64,000 bases of DNA, taken from the NCBI GenBank assembly GCA_965218495.1, contig OZ244626.1:1178001-1242000 (forward strand). Direction: 5' to 3'. This DNA comes from G965218495 sp965218495 (GTDB lineage: Bacteria; Bacteroidota; Rhodothermia; Rhodothermales; Bin80). Position numbers and translations under genes: made by a program. Numbering within the stretch: position 1 is the first letter of the stretch; every line of letters begins with the position of its first letter. The notes under the pieces are model-generated. The model did not search any database. It saw only the letters and a list, made by a program, of their open reading frames with translations, and was not told the origin of the DNA. Positions 16,676 through 25,418 of the stretch are shown here, piece after piece.

Positions 16676-19140
16676 TACGAATCATCAGATGGGAAGGGAT
16701 TAAGGCGCAGCGCCTGTTCGGGCTGATTGAGCACTTCCACGTGTTGCTGGTAGCCGCTCAGGTCCACCACTTCAAACAGGTCTTTCAACGTTACGCGGTA
16801 CGTTCCGGGCGCCAGCCGTGCGCTGAAGCGTCCTTCCTGCGACACTTCGGCGCGGGCAATTTCGGTATCCTCCTGCAGGAAGAGGACGACGAGTCGGGAC
16901 GCGGCAAAGGGCGGAAGTTCGTCCAGGGTGCCATCCAGGACCGTCTGTTCTTGGACGGCGATGTCTATGCGCTTGGTTTGGCCGGGGTCGGCCACAAAGC
17001 TGAACCGTTCTCCGGGCGTGAGGGCGAGTCGCGGGTTCTTGAGTGATCGTGGATCCACCGTCACCTGGTAATACTGGTGAGGGACCAGCAGATCCGCGCG
17101 CACCATGCCGGGGCTTATCTGCCGCACCTGCGCATGGGCCACCTGGATGTCCACGTCCTCCAGGTATGCTTCGTCGGCGTCTTTGCGGCCGTCCCGGTCG
17201 GTATCCAGGAAGGCTTGCAGCAGGGCGCTGCTGCGCGCCTGTGTCTGCCGGGTCATACGCGGGGTACGTCCCAGAGCCATGGATCCGTACATGCTCTGGC
17301 TGTGGGACTGTGGAGTCTCTGCGCCCAGTGCGGATCGGTTGGTGATGCTGGCCCAGGGGGTATCGAAGCGTAGAGTGAAGGAGGCGGCCATACCCCGGTC
17401 ATATCCCAGTCGCAGTCCCAGCGAGGCCCAACGCCACTGGCCGTGCAGGGTTGCGCCGACGAATTCGAGGTCGCTCGCGCGGCCACCTTCGCCCTGCAGT
17501 CCTATGCGCATGCCGCGTGCAAGGGTGCGGGTGAGGGTGCTGTTCCAGCGCAGTTTCCAGGGCTCTGCCTCCTGTTCTGTCCATTGCAGGCGGGAGAGTC
17601 CGGCGGTCACCAGTGCGTGCATGGTGCGGGAGAGGCTGGCGGTAGCCGAGCCGGTCAGGCTGGTATGGTGGGTATCCTCGAAGGTGGACTGGCGTGTGGC
17701 ATGCAGGAAGAGGCTGCTCCGCGTACGTTGCCATCCGAGGTAGCCGCCGAGGTTTCTGCGATAGTAGGTCCCTGTATCTTTTTCGGAGAACGCGGCTTCG
17801 GCCTGCAGGCGAAGGCCATGGTGCTGCGCCCACAGCCGCATGCGTCCCGCCTCCATGGGCAGCGCCACCTCGGCATCGGCCGAGAGGCCCCGCCAGTTCT
17901 TGGTCAATCCCACCTGTGGTCGTGGTGTGCCAAGCTGCACATAGGCGGCCCGCGCAGCAAAGGTGGGGGTGATGCCATAGCGCGCCTCGGCAAGCAGCAG
18001 GAGCGCATCTTGGTCTGCCATGTCTCGTCCCACGCGCGCATCCCAGTAGAATGTGCCGGGAGGTGGCAGGTCCCGGCTCACAAAGAGGTGATGTATTCGC
18101 GTGCGCGTGGGTCCCCCGTCCACCGGCGCGATTTCCACGTGGGCTTGCGAGGAGCCATAATAGGCGGGGATGCGCACGGCATAGTTTCCTTGTTCGTCTG
18201 CGTACACGCGGTCCACATGCATGCCGCCTACGCTGGCGGTGATGATGGCGCCGGGTTCGGCGACGCCATGGAGCAGGGCTTGCCGCTGGATGTATTGATC
18301 GGCCACGGGCCGGTTGCTCAGGCGCAGGCCGTCATAGGTGGCCTGCCGGGGCCATCCATAGAGGTTCAGCCGTCCGGCCTCGACCTGCGTGAGCCATTCG
18401 GAGCGTGGAAAGTCCACCAGGTAGCTGAGCGCGCGCACATCGATTTCGAGCGTGGTGTCCACGCGAGAGAAGAGGCCTTCGGCCAAAAGTCGTCCGCCCA
18501 GCGCGTTGGTGTGTGTGCGAAGAAATCCGTGGTAGGTTGCCTCGTACTGCTGCCATTGGGTGCGCGTGATCCGATAGTCCAGGTGGGTGTCTCCCCACAG
18601 GGGGCGGCTTCGTCCATAGCGCAGCGGCGCGGGCCCAGCGGGCGGGCGGGCCAGTTGAGGGGCCGCCTCGGCATGGGTGATATGGAGCCGGGCCCGATCA
18701 AACCGTATGGACCCTGGCAAGAAGAACCGTTGCAGCCCCCCAAAGGAGACGTAGAGTGCGCCCTGGCTCACGAAGTAGTCGGTAGAGTCCAGTCGAAAGG
18801 CGTCCGTGCCGGTTTCGGCGGCCCCCGTTGCGCCATCGATGGCCAGGTGCAGCGGGGGGCGCAAGGCTTCCCACTGAAGGCTGTCGGTCAGCACGCTGAA
18901 GCCCAGCAGCTCCAGGTAGTGGGCCCACGCCAGGTAGTAGCGGCTTTGGCTCGGCTCCCAATAGGCGATCACGGGCAGAAATTCCTCGGAGATGCCCAGG
19001 GCGCTGAGGGTCCAGGGGGTTTCCTGCACGAAGCGCACCGGCTTCTCCTGTGCTTGCGCCATCGTCACGCAGGCCAGCGCGGCCAGCGTGATCATGCCGC
19101 CCCGTACCCGGGATCGTATGGTGGGGATTCTCATTCCCAT
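16675..19140 (-). CDS. Usher-like outer-membrane protein with C-terminal SdrD-B-like domain
   Basis: 821 residues from ATG 19140; ATG 19134, which overlaps the upstream stop as ATGA, is the alternative. The signal peptide ends near MAQAQ. The segment at ~270-360 (YDGLRLSNRPVADQY, AEPGAIITASVGG, VDRVYADEQGNYAVRIPAY, DLPPPGTFYWDARVGRD) follows the plug/barrel layout of CS1-type and other chaperone-usher ushers. It is followed by ~300 residues of alternating beta strands typical of a barrel. The C-terminus (~655-800) has a calcium-loop-like DTDRDGRKDADE and an SdrD-B/carboxypeptidase-regulatory-like beta domain. The gene directly upstream ends in a PapD-like domain and the one downstream is ExbB-like. 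An unrelated large barrel is possible. Confidence 0.65.
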   Translation of the reverse strand: MGMRIPTIRSRVRGGMITLAALACVTMAQAQEKPVRFVQETPWTLSALGISEEFLPVIAYWEPSQSRYYLAWAHYLELLGFSVLTDSLQWEALRPPLHLAIDGATGAAETGTDAFRLDSTDYFVSQGALYVSFGGLQRFFLPGSIRFDRARLHITHAEAAPQLARPPAGPAPLRYGRSRPLWGDTHLDYRITRTQWQQYEATYHGFLRTHTNALGGRLLAEGLFSRVDTTLEIDVRALSYLVDFPRSEWLTQVEAGRLNLYGWPRQATYDGLRLSNRPVADQYIQRQALLHGVAEPGAIITASVGGMHVDRVYADEQGNYAVRIPAYYGSSQAHVEIAPVDGGPTRTRIHHLFVSRDLPPPGTFYWDARVGRDMADQDALLLLAEARYGITPTFAARAAYVQLGTPRPQVGLTKNWRGLSADAEVALPMEAGRMRLWAQHHGLRLQAEAAFSEKDTGTYYRRNLGGYLGWQRTRSSLFLHATRQSTFEDTHHTSLTGSATASLSRTMHALVTAGLSRLQWTEQEAEPWKLRWNSTLTRTLARGMRIGLQGEGGRASDLEFVGATLHGQWRWASLGLRLGYDRGMAASFTLRFDTPWASITNRSALGAETPQSHSQSMYGSMALGRTPRMTRQTQARSSALLQAFLDTDRDGRKDADEAYLEDVDIQVAHAQVRQISPGMVRADLLVPHQYYQVTVDPRSLKNPRLALTPGERFSFVADPGQTKRIDIAVQEQTVLDGTLDELPPFAASRLVVLFLQEDTEIARAEVSQEGRFSARLAPGTYRVTLKDLFEVVDLSGYQQHVEVLNQPEQALRLNPFPSDDS

Positions 19141-22100
19141 CGCAATGTCACCGGCGGCGGTGCGTCGCCATGTTCTGTGATGAAGTGCAGCCTGACCTCG
19201 CCTTCGGGCGGTGGCTTCAGCGGCCATTGCACGATCCGGGTGGTCAGCAGCAGCAGGTTTCGGCGTCCCAGCTCATTGCCGTCCGCATCGGTGGCGACCA
19301 CCGTGCCTTCGAACGGTCCGCCGGTGGTTTCCAGCAGGAGGCGGTCGGGGGCGTCGGGAAGCCGTGTGGCCGCAACGTGGCGGGTCCCTTGTCCCGGGAT
19401 ATAGGCACCTTGGATACGGAGCGTCACATGGGCCACGCGCGCGGAGTCGTCGGGGGTCGGCAGGCGGTCGGCCCGTACATAGCGTCGGGGGCGACTGCTG
19501 AAATCCAGGAAGGTGGCATAGGCCCCCTTCGGCAGTTCTGCGTCTTCCCGCAGGGCATAGTGCACGTACTGCGTCTCTCCGGGGCTGAGCGTGAACACTT
19601 TGGGGTAGACCACGAGTGCGGCCCCCAAGTCGCCCACCGCCTCCGTGGGCGCCCGCACCACAGCTTCGCCCGCGCGGTCCGTACGGGCCTCCGCATAGCC
19701 GAAGACGGGCTGCACGGAGATTTCCTGCGTGATCACCGACGGGTTCGACAGCGTAAAGGTGCCGTAGGGCTCCTCGGGTGTCAACAGTGCCCGGAGCGGA
19801 TGGATGCGCACCTGCTGCACTTCGGTGACCCGCTGCATGCCTTCGGGACCGACTGTTGAACCCTGCGGGCCGGCGGTGACGATGCGACGCGGCGGGACAA
19901 CCGTCACGAATACGGGCACCAGGAAGGTTTCCTGCACCTCGCCGGTGCGCAGGATGGCATCCAGGTTTCCTGCGTAGTGGCCGGGCGTAGCGTGGCGCAA
20001 GTCCAGCGCACCGCCAAAATTCAGCACTCGGCATCCGCCTTCTTGCGCACGCAGCGCAACCGTGGCATAGTCACTGGCGAGGACCTCGAAGGCGGGGCCA
20101 AGGCACGAGGCGGACACGGCCCACTGGGGCGCCAGTGGCAGCACGGCCTCGGCATCCTGATGGTACAGCATCCCGCCGGAGAGTTGAACATCGGCATCGA
20201 CATCCTTGTCAGTGGCAAGGATCATGCGACCCACGTTATGTGATCCGCGCACCTTGGTCGATAGGTTGCCGGTCAGGGGATCCAGCGTGACCTGCCCACC
20301 GGCGGCCTGGTCCCCGAACTGCACGGCCGCCATGCTGACGCTCACATCGAATGCGGCCGGGAACGGCGCCACGGTGACACGGACCTCCACGCTGGCGGGG
20401 TCGGCGTACCGGGCCCCCACGGCGTACGTGTATTGATAGGTATAGGGGGCCACCAGCGTATCGGGCACCACAAAGAGAGGATCGCGCACATGCGTGGCGG
20501 ACAGCCGTGCTGCGTCCCGTGCGGCGCTGCGCGCGTACCAGCGGTGGTAATAGCCCGCCGCGGGGTCGGGCGCCCCCGACATGGCGCACTGCGGCTGCAA
20601 GAGGAAGTCCGCGCTGCCGGCATAGACAAAGTATTCGCGACGGCTGCAGTCCAGCGCAATGGCGCCGCGTTTGCGCACCAGCACCGTGACGTCGGTGCTG
20701 GCGGAGCCGATGATGGCATCGCTGACCGTCAGCGTATACGCATAGCGCCGATCTTCTGCGAGCTGGCTTGGCACATCGAAGGTCGGGGTGAGGACATCGG
20801 TGGCGCTGAGGCGGTCGGTGTCCGGCCCCGTCCACACGTAGGTGTGGGCGGTGCCGCCGGAGGTGGCGCAATGCAGCAGGAGGTCGGCTTCGCCGGCATA
20901 GGTGTCATAGGCCGTCTTGCAGGACACGGCGGGCGGCTTCCGGCGCTGCACGGTAACGATCCAGGGCACACCGGGCGTGCAGGCGCCGCCGCTGTTGGGA
21001 CAGGCCTCAACGTAGTACGTAAAGGCCGTGTCGGCCGTCACGGGCGGGGCCGTAAGCGCCTGCTGTGTGAGGTATGGTGCCCCGGGCCCGGTGGGGCCGC
21101 GCCAGCGCAGGTGGTGGCCGCCTGGCAGGCGGCACGGTAGCGGCCTGCGCTCCCGCTCAAAGATCGTGAGGTCTTCGCAGGACGGGGCATCGCTCTTCGG
21201 GGATGCGCCGCGCACGTGAACGGCGACCTTGTGGCGCGTGCTGCGCGCCTGCGCCTGCATCCGGACCACGTAGTGAAACGTGGTATCCCGACTGACGTAC
21301 GGCGCCACAAACGTGGGCGCCACCCCATCGGTCGCACGCAGCGGGGCCGTGGAGGAACCCCACAGCCCTGTCCACTGGTACGTGGCGGCGCCCCTGAGCG
21401 GGTCCGTGCCGTGGCAGGCCAGCACCACGGACGCGCCCGCCTCCACCTCGATGTCCGTCGGGCAGTGCAGGGAAGGATCACGCGCTCTCACCACCACGGT
21501 GACCTGCGCGTGTGCGGTGCGCTGCGAGCGGCGCGAGGTCACCGTCAGCGTCAGCGGAAACGACCGCGGGCCCTCGCCGTTGGCGAGAGGCGGCGCCACC
21601 ACCGTCGGATTGGGCACCTCCAGGGGCGAGACAGTTAGGGGTTCGCCGGCGGCGTGCCACACGTAGTGCAGCGACGCACCGGTGCCGGTGGCCGGGTCCG
21701 TAGCCTGGCACGCAAGGGTCTCCATCTCCCGCTCATACAGAAAGAGCGTAGGCGGGCAGTGGACTTCTGGCGGCCCGTGCGCGAAGATCGGCGCCTTGCC
21801 CTCGGCGCCGCCCCGCAGCGCAAACGCCGGCCGCACTTCGACCTGCAGCGATGCCCGACCCAGAGGCTGGCCCTTGACGGTCTCCACCACGAGCGTGTAC
21901 GCCACCTGGAGCGGCGACGCTACCTCGGCGGGCGCCGAAAACAGTGGGCTCAGCACCGCGGGGCTGCTGAGCAGCCGCAGGTGGCGCACCTGGTCACTTG
22001 CCCACCGGTACGTATAGGCGATATCGTCTCCACCGCGGATGGTGCACGGCAGCGGCGCCCTCTCGCCCACCGCCAACTGCAGGTTGCGGCAGGCTACTGT

Positions 22101-22175
22101 AGGCGGCACCTGCGCCTGCAGTGCAGGCGCAGCGACCCATGCACTCAGGATCAAAAACCAACAGAGACGCTTCAT
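19131..22175 (-). CDS. Secreted Ig-repeat protein with DUF4402-like and PapD-like C-terminal regions
   Basis: 1014 residues with a signal peptide (cut near ALQAQ). Residues ~30-620 hold about seven Ig/PKD-like modules, each with a cysteine pair and a YxW strand (YTYRW, LHYVWH, ATYQWTG, HTYVWTG). Residues ~620-790 resemble DUF4402, a pilin-subunit-like fold: AAVQFGDQAAGGQVTLDP, CRVLNFGGALDL, ATPGHYAGNLDAIL. Residues ~790-1014 resemble the periplasmic pilus chaperone: GTFTLSNPSVITQEISV, VVYPKVFTLSPGETQYVHY, LPKGAYATFLDF. Chaperones of that type hold subunits for an usher, and an usher-like gene overlaps this one. Subunit-like plus chaperone-like regions in one chain would be unusual. Assignments are by motif only. 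Confidence 0.65.
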   Translation of the reverse strand: MKRLCWFLILSAWVAAPALQAQVPPTVACRNLQLAVGERAPLPCTIRGGDDIAYTYRWASDQVRHLRLLSSPAVLSPLFSAPAEVASPLQVAYTLVVETVKGQPLGRASLQVEVRPAFALRGGAEGKAPIFAHGPPEVHCPPTLFLYEREMETLACQATDPATGTGASLHYVWHAAGEPLTVSPLEVPNPTVVAPPLANGEGPRSFPLTLTVTSRRSQRTAHAQVTVVVRARDPSLHCPTDIEVEAGASVVLACHGTDPLRGAATYQWTGLWGSSTAPLRATDGVAPTFVAPYVSRDTTFHYVVRMQAQARSTRHKVAVHVRGASPKSDAPSCEDLTIFERERRPLPCRLPGGHHLRWRGPTGPGAPYLTQQALTAPPVTADTAFTYYVEACPNSGGACTPGVPWIVTVQRRKPPAVSCKTAYDTYAGEADLLLHCATSGGTAHTYVWTGPDTDRLSATDVLTPTFDVPSQLAEDRRYAYTLTVSDAIIGSASTDVTVLVRKRGAIALDCSRREYFVYAGSADFLLQPQCAMSGAPDPAAGYYHRWYARSAARDAARLSATHVRDPLFVVPDTLVAPYTYQYTYAVGARYADPASVEVRVTVAPFPAAFDVSVSMAAVQFGDQAAGGQVTLDPLTGNLSTKVRGSHNVGRMILATDKDVDADVQLSGGMLYHQDAEAVLPLAPQWAVSASCLGPAFEVLASDYATVALRAQEGGCRVLNFGGALDLRHATPGHYAGNLDAILRTGEVQETFLVPVFVTVVPPRRIVTAGPQGSTVGPEGMQRVTEVQQVRIHPLRALLTPEEPYGTFTLSNPSVITQEISVQPVFGYAEARTDRAGEAVVRAPTEAVGDLGAALVVYPKVFTLSPGETQYVHYALREDAELPKGAYATFLDFSSRPRRYVRADRLPTPDDSARVAHVTLRIQGAYIPGQGTRHVAATRLPDAPDRLLLETTGGPFEGTVVATDADGNELGRRNLLLLTTRIVQWPLKPPPEGEVRLHFITEHGDAPPPVTLRWE

Positions 22176-22193
22176 TTTCTGCTCGAAATTGAG

Positions 22194-23663
22194 TTAACGA
22201 TTCACCGCCCTGTAGCGCGCCAGGAACGCACGGGCCTGCTCCGCCCCGCCGATCCTCCGGTAGAGGTTGCCCATCAGAGACAGGTAGGTACGCTGCTCTT
22301 CGGGCGTGAGGCGGTCGAAGACCGATTCGATGCGCGGTTCCAGTTGCCGGGCCTGTTGGGGATTGCTGCGGGTGAGCTTGAGGGCTTCGATGTAGGCTGG
22401 TCCGGTATACTGGCTGCCCAGCTCCGTCACCATGAGCAGGTAGGTGAAGGCCTTCGCGGACGCGCCCGCCTGGCGGTGCTGCAGCCCCCGCTGAAACAGC
22501 AGGCTGGCATAGGCGTCCCGCAGTTCTGCGGGGAATTCCTCGTACGGCATGGTGGTGGCCGCACGGGTCACGCCCCACAGCCCCTGCAGCGTATCCAGCG
22601 CCCGGTCTTGCTCCTGCAGCTGCCAGGTGAGGATGGCCCAGTTGTAGCTTGCCTCCAGCCAGGCGGACCGCTGCCCCAGCCGTGGCGAGAGCGTCGCCAG
22701 CCCTTGGCGTGCCCCTTGCGGATCGTGCGTCGCAACGGTCAGCAGGCTGTCAAAGGCCAACCGGTGTTCGAAATTGGGCCCATCCCACCGGGCCCACGCC
22801 CACTCGCCCGTCGCATAGGCGTGCTGCGTGGAGTCCGTGGCGTAGTCGATCGCCAGAGAGAGCGCCTCGCGCACGCCGGCGCCGTGGCGGTCCTGCACAA
22901 AGACGCTGTAGGCACGCTGGTAGTAGCTGAACAGCGTCAGGCTGTCCGGCGCGGGCGCTTCGGCAGCGAACGCCAGATTGGCGTCATCCAGCACCACCGA
23001 TGCGGCCTGCATCCAGGCCAGGCCACTGGCTTCATGTTGCCGGAGCGTATCCAGCACGGTGGCCAGCTCGGCCCACAGCACGTGCTGATCGGCGTTGAGC
23101 GTCAACAGGCCGCGCAGCATCTGCAGCACCGTGCCCCAGCGGCGCTGATCCCGGTATTGCCGCGCCTGGATTTTGTATAGCTCCGCGAGCTGGTAGCGTG
23201 CATCCTCATGGTGCGGGTTGTGCTGCAAGGCCTCCTCAAACAGGCGCTGCGCGTCCCCCAGGAGGGCCAGCGCCTGCATGCTGTCCTGCTGCGCCTGGGC
23301 CCGCGCGGCGGCCACGGCGATGCGTTGGCCCTCCGCCAGGGCGGTCGAATCACCGGCGACCGCGCGCTGCAGCGGCCCGGCGCCGTGCAACTGGCGCAGC
23401 AGGCTGTCCAGCCTCGCCTGCACCTGGCGGCCCTCCAGAAAGCGCGCCTCGGACGCCCGCTCCGCCGGCGCCGCCACGAAGGTGCTGTCAAACGACGCCG
23501 CCACCGCCATGACCACCAGCGAATCCACCCCCGCCAGCGGGGGCGATACAATGGACGCCACCGCCGCCGCGGGCGTCGCCGGCGGTGTTACCACCGCCTC
23601 GCGGGAAGTGGAACACGCCGCACCCAGGGTACAAACAAAGGCTAGAACAAGGCTGCGAAGCAT
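22194..23663 (-). CDS. TPR-repeat lipoprotein
   Basis: 489 residues. The N-terminus is a lipoprotein signal with lipobox LGAAC (Cys ~17). The rest is almost entirely helical with TPR-like units, for example LFEEALQHNPHHEDARYQLAELY (split by its helix turn), ASYNWAILTWQLQEQDRA and LLFQRGLQHRQAG. TPR lipoproteins scaffold envelope machines in the periplasm or at the inner leaflet of the outer membrane. It sits 18 bases before the Ig/chaperone-like gene and 11 bases after an ExbD-like gene, so it is a likely scaffold of the same machine. Confidence 0.8.
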   Translation of the reverse strand: MLRSLVLAFVCTLGAACSTSREAVVTPPATPAAAVASIVSPPLAGVDSLVVMAVAASFDSTFVAAPAERASEARFLEGRQVQARLDSLLRQLHGAGPLQRAVAGDSTALAEGQRIAVAAARAQAQQDSMQALALLGDAQRLFEEALQHNPHHEDARYQLAELYKIQARQYRDQRRWGTVLQMLRGLLTLNADQHVLWAELATVLDTLRQHEASGLAWMQAASVVLDDANLAFAAEAPAPDSLTLFSYYQRAYSVFVQDRHGAGVREALSLAIDYATDSTQHAYATGEWAWARWDGPNFEHRLAFDSLLTVATHDPQGARQGLATLSPRLGQRSAWLEASYNWAILTWQLQEQDRALDTLQGLWGVTRAATTMPYEEFPAELRDAYASLLFQRGLQHRQAGASAKAFTYLLMVTELGSQYTGPAYIEALKLTRSNPQQARQLEPRIESVFDRLTPEEQRTYLSLMGNLYRRIGGAEQARAFLARYRAVNR

Positions 23664-23674
23664 GATCAGGATAT

Positions 23675-24025
23675 TTAGTCTGCCCGTACTATGACGACCG
23701 CCTCCCGTCCGGCCTGCTGCACGAGCCGGTTGACCTCTATCACGAGCCGGGCCGACACCCCTTGGTCGGCCGTGAGCTCAACGGCCTGTCCCGCACCAGC
23801 GGCGACCACCAGGTCGTACAGCTGTTGGGGACTGATGGCGCGGGCCGGCGCCCCGGTTAAGAGCGCCCCTTCGGCCGTGATGGCCACCTGGAGGGGCATG
23901 AGCACTTGCGCCCCTTCGTCGACCTCCACACTTGTAGGCGGCTCCACATCAAACTGCGGCATGATGCTCACCGCCACCAGGCCGGCCAAGAGGATGAGGA
24001 TGATATCCACCAGAGACTCGTCCAT
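23675..24025 (-). CDS. ExbD/TolR-like protein 1
   Basis: 116 residues. A single N-terminal membrane helix (LVDIILILLAGLVAVSIM, ~5-22) has Asp7 at the position of the proton-carrying aspartate of ExbD/TolR/MotB. A small periplasmic domain follows with the ExbD pattern (GALLTG..ISPQQLYDLVVAAG..VELTADQGVSARLVIEVNRLVQQAG..VVIV). It is spaced 3 bases after the TonB-like gene, so it is in the same operon. It would pair with the ExbB-like protein at 15995-16675. Confidence 0.85.
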   Translation of the reverse strand: MDESLVDIILILLAGLVAVSIMPQFDVEPPTSVEVDEGAQVLMPLQVAITAEGALLTGAPARAISPQQLYDLVVAAGAGQAVELTADQGVSARLVIEVNRLVQQAGREAVVIVRAD

Positions 24026-24028
24026 GGT

Positions 24029-25006
24029 TTATTTGCCTTGTGTGCGCCACCAGTCCACAAAAAGGCCGTAGAAGGCTTGCGCCTGGGCTCCGTGCGGAGA
24101 AAGGTCTTCGCTCTCCACGGTGACGATGCGGCCGTTGGCATCTCTGCGTACCGTTCCCCTCTGGAAGTAGCTGGCCTGCCGGCGCCCCTTCGGGCTGACG
24201 AAGTAGTACAGCGCCGCTCCATCGACCAGCGCGATGCGCACCTCGCCATTGAACGGCGCCAGCATCAGGTACAGCGCGTAGGACTTGGCGTCGATTTGGG
24301 CCGCGTGCCGGGCCGTGACCACCTCAGGCCCGGCGCCGAAGAGTGAGTGGATGCCCGGATCCAGGACCGATGGATGGGCCTGGATCCACCGCGCCAGCGA
24401 GTCTTCGGCCACCACCGCGCTGAAGTCGTCCATCGTCACGGGAGCACGCCGCGCACTCGCGTGCGTCTCAAGCTGTCGGGCGGGATTCTCCCTGCGACTC
24501 TCGATCTGAATGCGCAGGTTGCCGGCACCGCTGCCGGCCACCTCCGGCTGGATCAGCGTGGGCGCAAGCCGCCGCGACGCGCGCCCGCGCAGATTCAAGC
24601 CCCGCTCCTGCGTGACCGCCAGCCGACTCGCCCTGCCAGCGGTGTCCCAGGCGCTCAGATCCAGCCCCTCCACCGTCAACGCCTCCGCGGACTGGGACGA
24701 CAGGTCCATGGGTGTGGGCGGGTTCGGGGTCGTCTCCTGGGCTCCGAAGGCCTCCGCAAGCATCGCCGCCATCTCCTCGGCGGAAAGCTCGGGCTCCGCC
24801 TCGGAGGACTCGGGCTCCTCCGGGCGCGTAACCTCCATCTCGCGAGACGGCGGCACGATGGGCAGAAAAAACAACCGCTCAGGCACCACCTGTGAGTGCC
24901 CGCCCCGAGGCATGGGAAGCAGCGTCAAAGCCACGCAGATCACCGCCAGGAGCGCCCCGAACGTGCCCCACTCCCAATACCGTACGTGCTTCCGTTCGCT
25001 CATCAT
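24029..25006 (-). CDS. TonB-like energy transducer candidate (membrane-anchored, acidic/proline-rich)
   Basis: 325 residues from ATG 25006 (MMSERKHVRYWEWG), four bases after the preceding stop. A single N-terminal membrane helix (~15-34, FGALLAVICVALTLLP) is followed by a Pro/Glu-rich segment (PIVPPSREMEVTRPEEPES) and a ~200-residue periplasmic part. TonB has the same layout (anchor, linker, distal domain), and the gene lies between two ExbD-like genes. The C-terminal ~100 residues (YALYLMLAPFNGEVRIALVD, YYFVSPKGRRQ, FVDWWRTQGK) do not show a TonB signature that I recognise. Either a divergent transducer or a new envelope component. Confidence 0.55.
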   Translation of the reverse strand: MMSERKHVRYWEWGTFGALLAVICVALTLLPMPRGGHSQVVPERLFFLPIVPPSREMEVTRPEEPESSEAEPELSAEEMAAMLAEAFGAQETTPNPPTPMDLSSQSAEALTVEGLDLSAWDTAGRASRLAVTQERGLNLRGRASRRLAPTLIQPEVAGSGAGNLRIQIESRRENPARQLETHASARRAPVTMDDFSAVVAEDSLARWIQAHPSVLDPGIHSLFGAGPEVVTARHAAQIDAKSYALYLMLAPFNGEVRIALVDGAALYYFVSPKGRRQASYFQRGTVRRDANGRIVTVESEDLSPHGAQAQAFYGLFVDWWRTQGK

Positions 25007-25010
25007 TCGT

Positions 25011-25409
25011 TTATGCCTGCCCTGCAATCGTACACTCCCACCCTTGGGCCAAACACAAGTCCAGCAAGGATACCAGCTGCTGCAACGTCGCATGGCCCTG
25101 CGGGGAGAGCATCAGTAGGCTGTTCGGCGTCTCCGCATGTACGCCTTGCAAGCACGCCTGCAACTGCGCTATGGTCATCGAGCTGCAGAACAGCGTCTGC
25201 TCCGGCTGACGCAGCACCACCACCTGCATGCGCTCATCAAAATGCACCGCATAGAGGGTCGGCGTATCGTCCACCGGCATGGCCGACTCCTCCTCCCCCG
25301 GCAGGGGAACCTGCAAACGCGGGGCCTGCTCGGTCAACAGGAAAAAGGCCGCCAGCAAAATGAATCCCAAGTCAATGAACAGCTGCAGGTCCGTGCGATT
25401 CGCTTCCAT
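25011..25409 (-). CDS. ExbD/TolR-like protein 2
   Basis: 132 residues. One N-terminal membrane helix (LQLFIDLGFILLAAFFLLT, ~8-26) carries an intramembrane-edge aspartate (Asp13). A periplasmic ~100-residue domain follows, with alternating beta/alpha pattern and three cysteines (LFCSS, LQACL, WECT). Bacteroidota often encode two ExbD proteins with one ExbB. It lies 9 bases after the small secreted protein gene and 4 before the TonB-like gene. It is more divergent than ExbD-like protein 1. Confidence 0.72.
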   Translation of the reverse strand: MEANRTDLQLFIDLGFILLAAFFLLTEQAPRLQVPLPGEEESAMPVDDTPTLYAVHFDERMQVVVLRQPEQTLFCSSMTIAQLQACLQGVHAETPNSLLMLSPQGHATLQQLVSLLDLCLAQGWECTIAGQA

Positions 25410-25418
25410 GGCCCGTTC

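Noticed and set aside
17443..19404. A 653-codon open plus-strand frame
   Set aside because: It lies antisense to the usher-like gene in very GC-rich DNA, has low-complexity Gly/Arg/His-rich translation, no domain, and codon use of a shadow frame.
21654..23180. A 508-codon open plus-strand frame
   Set aside because: Antisense shadow of the Ig/chaperone-like and TPR lipoprotein genes; translation is Arg/Gln/His-rich without structure.
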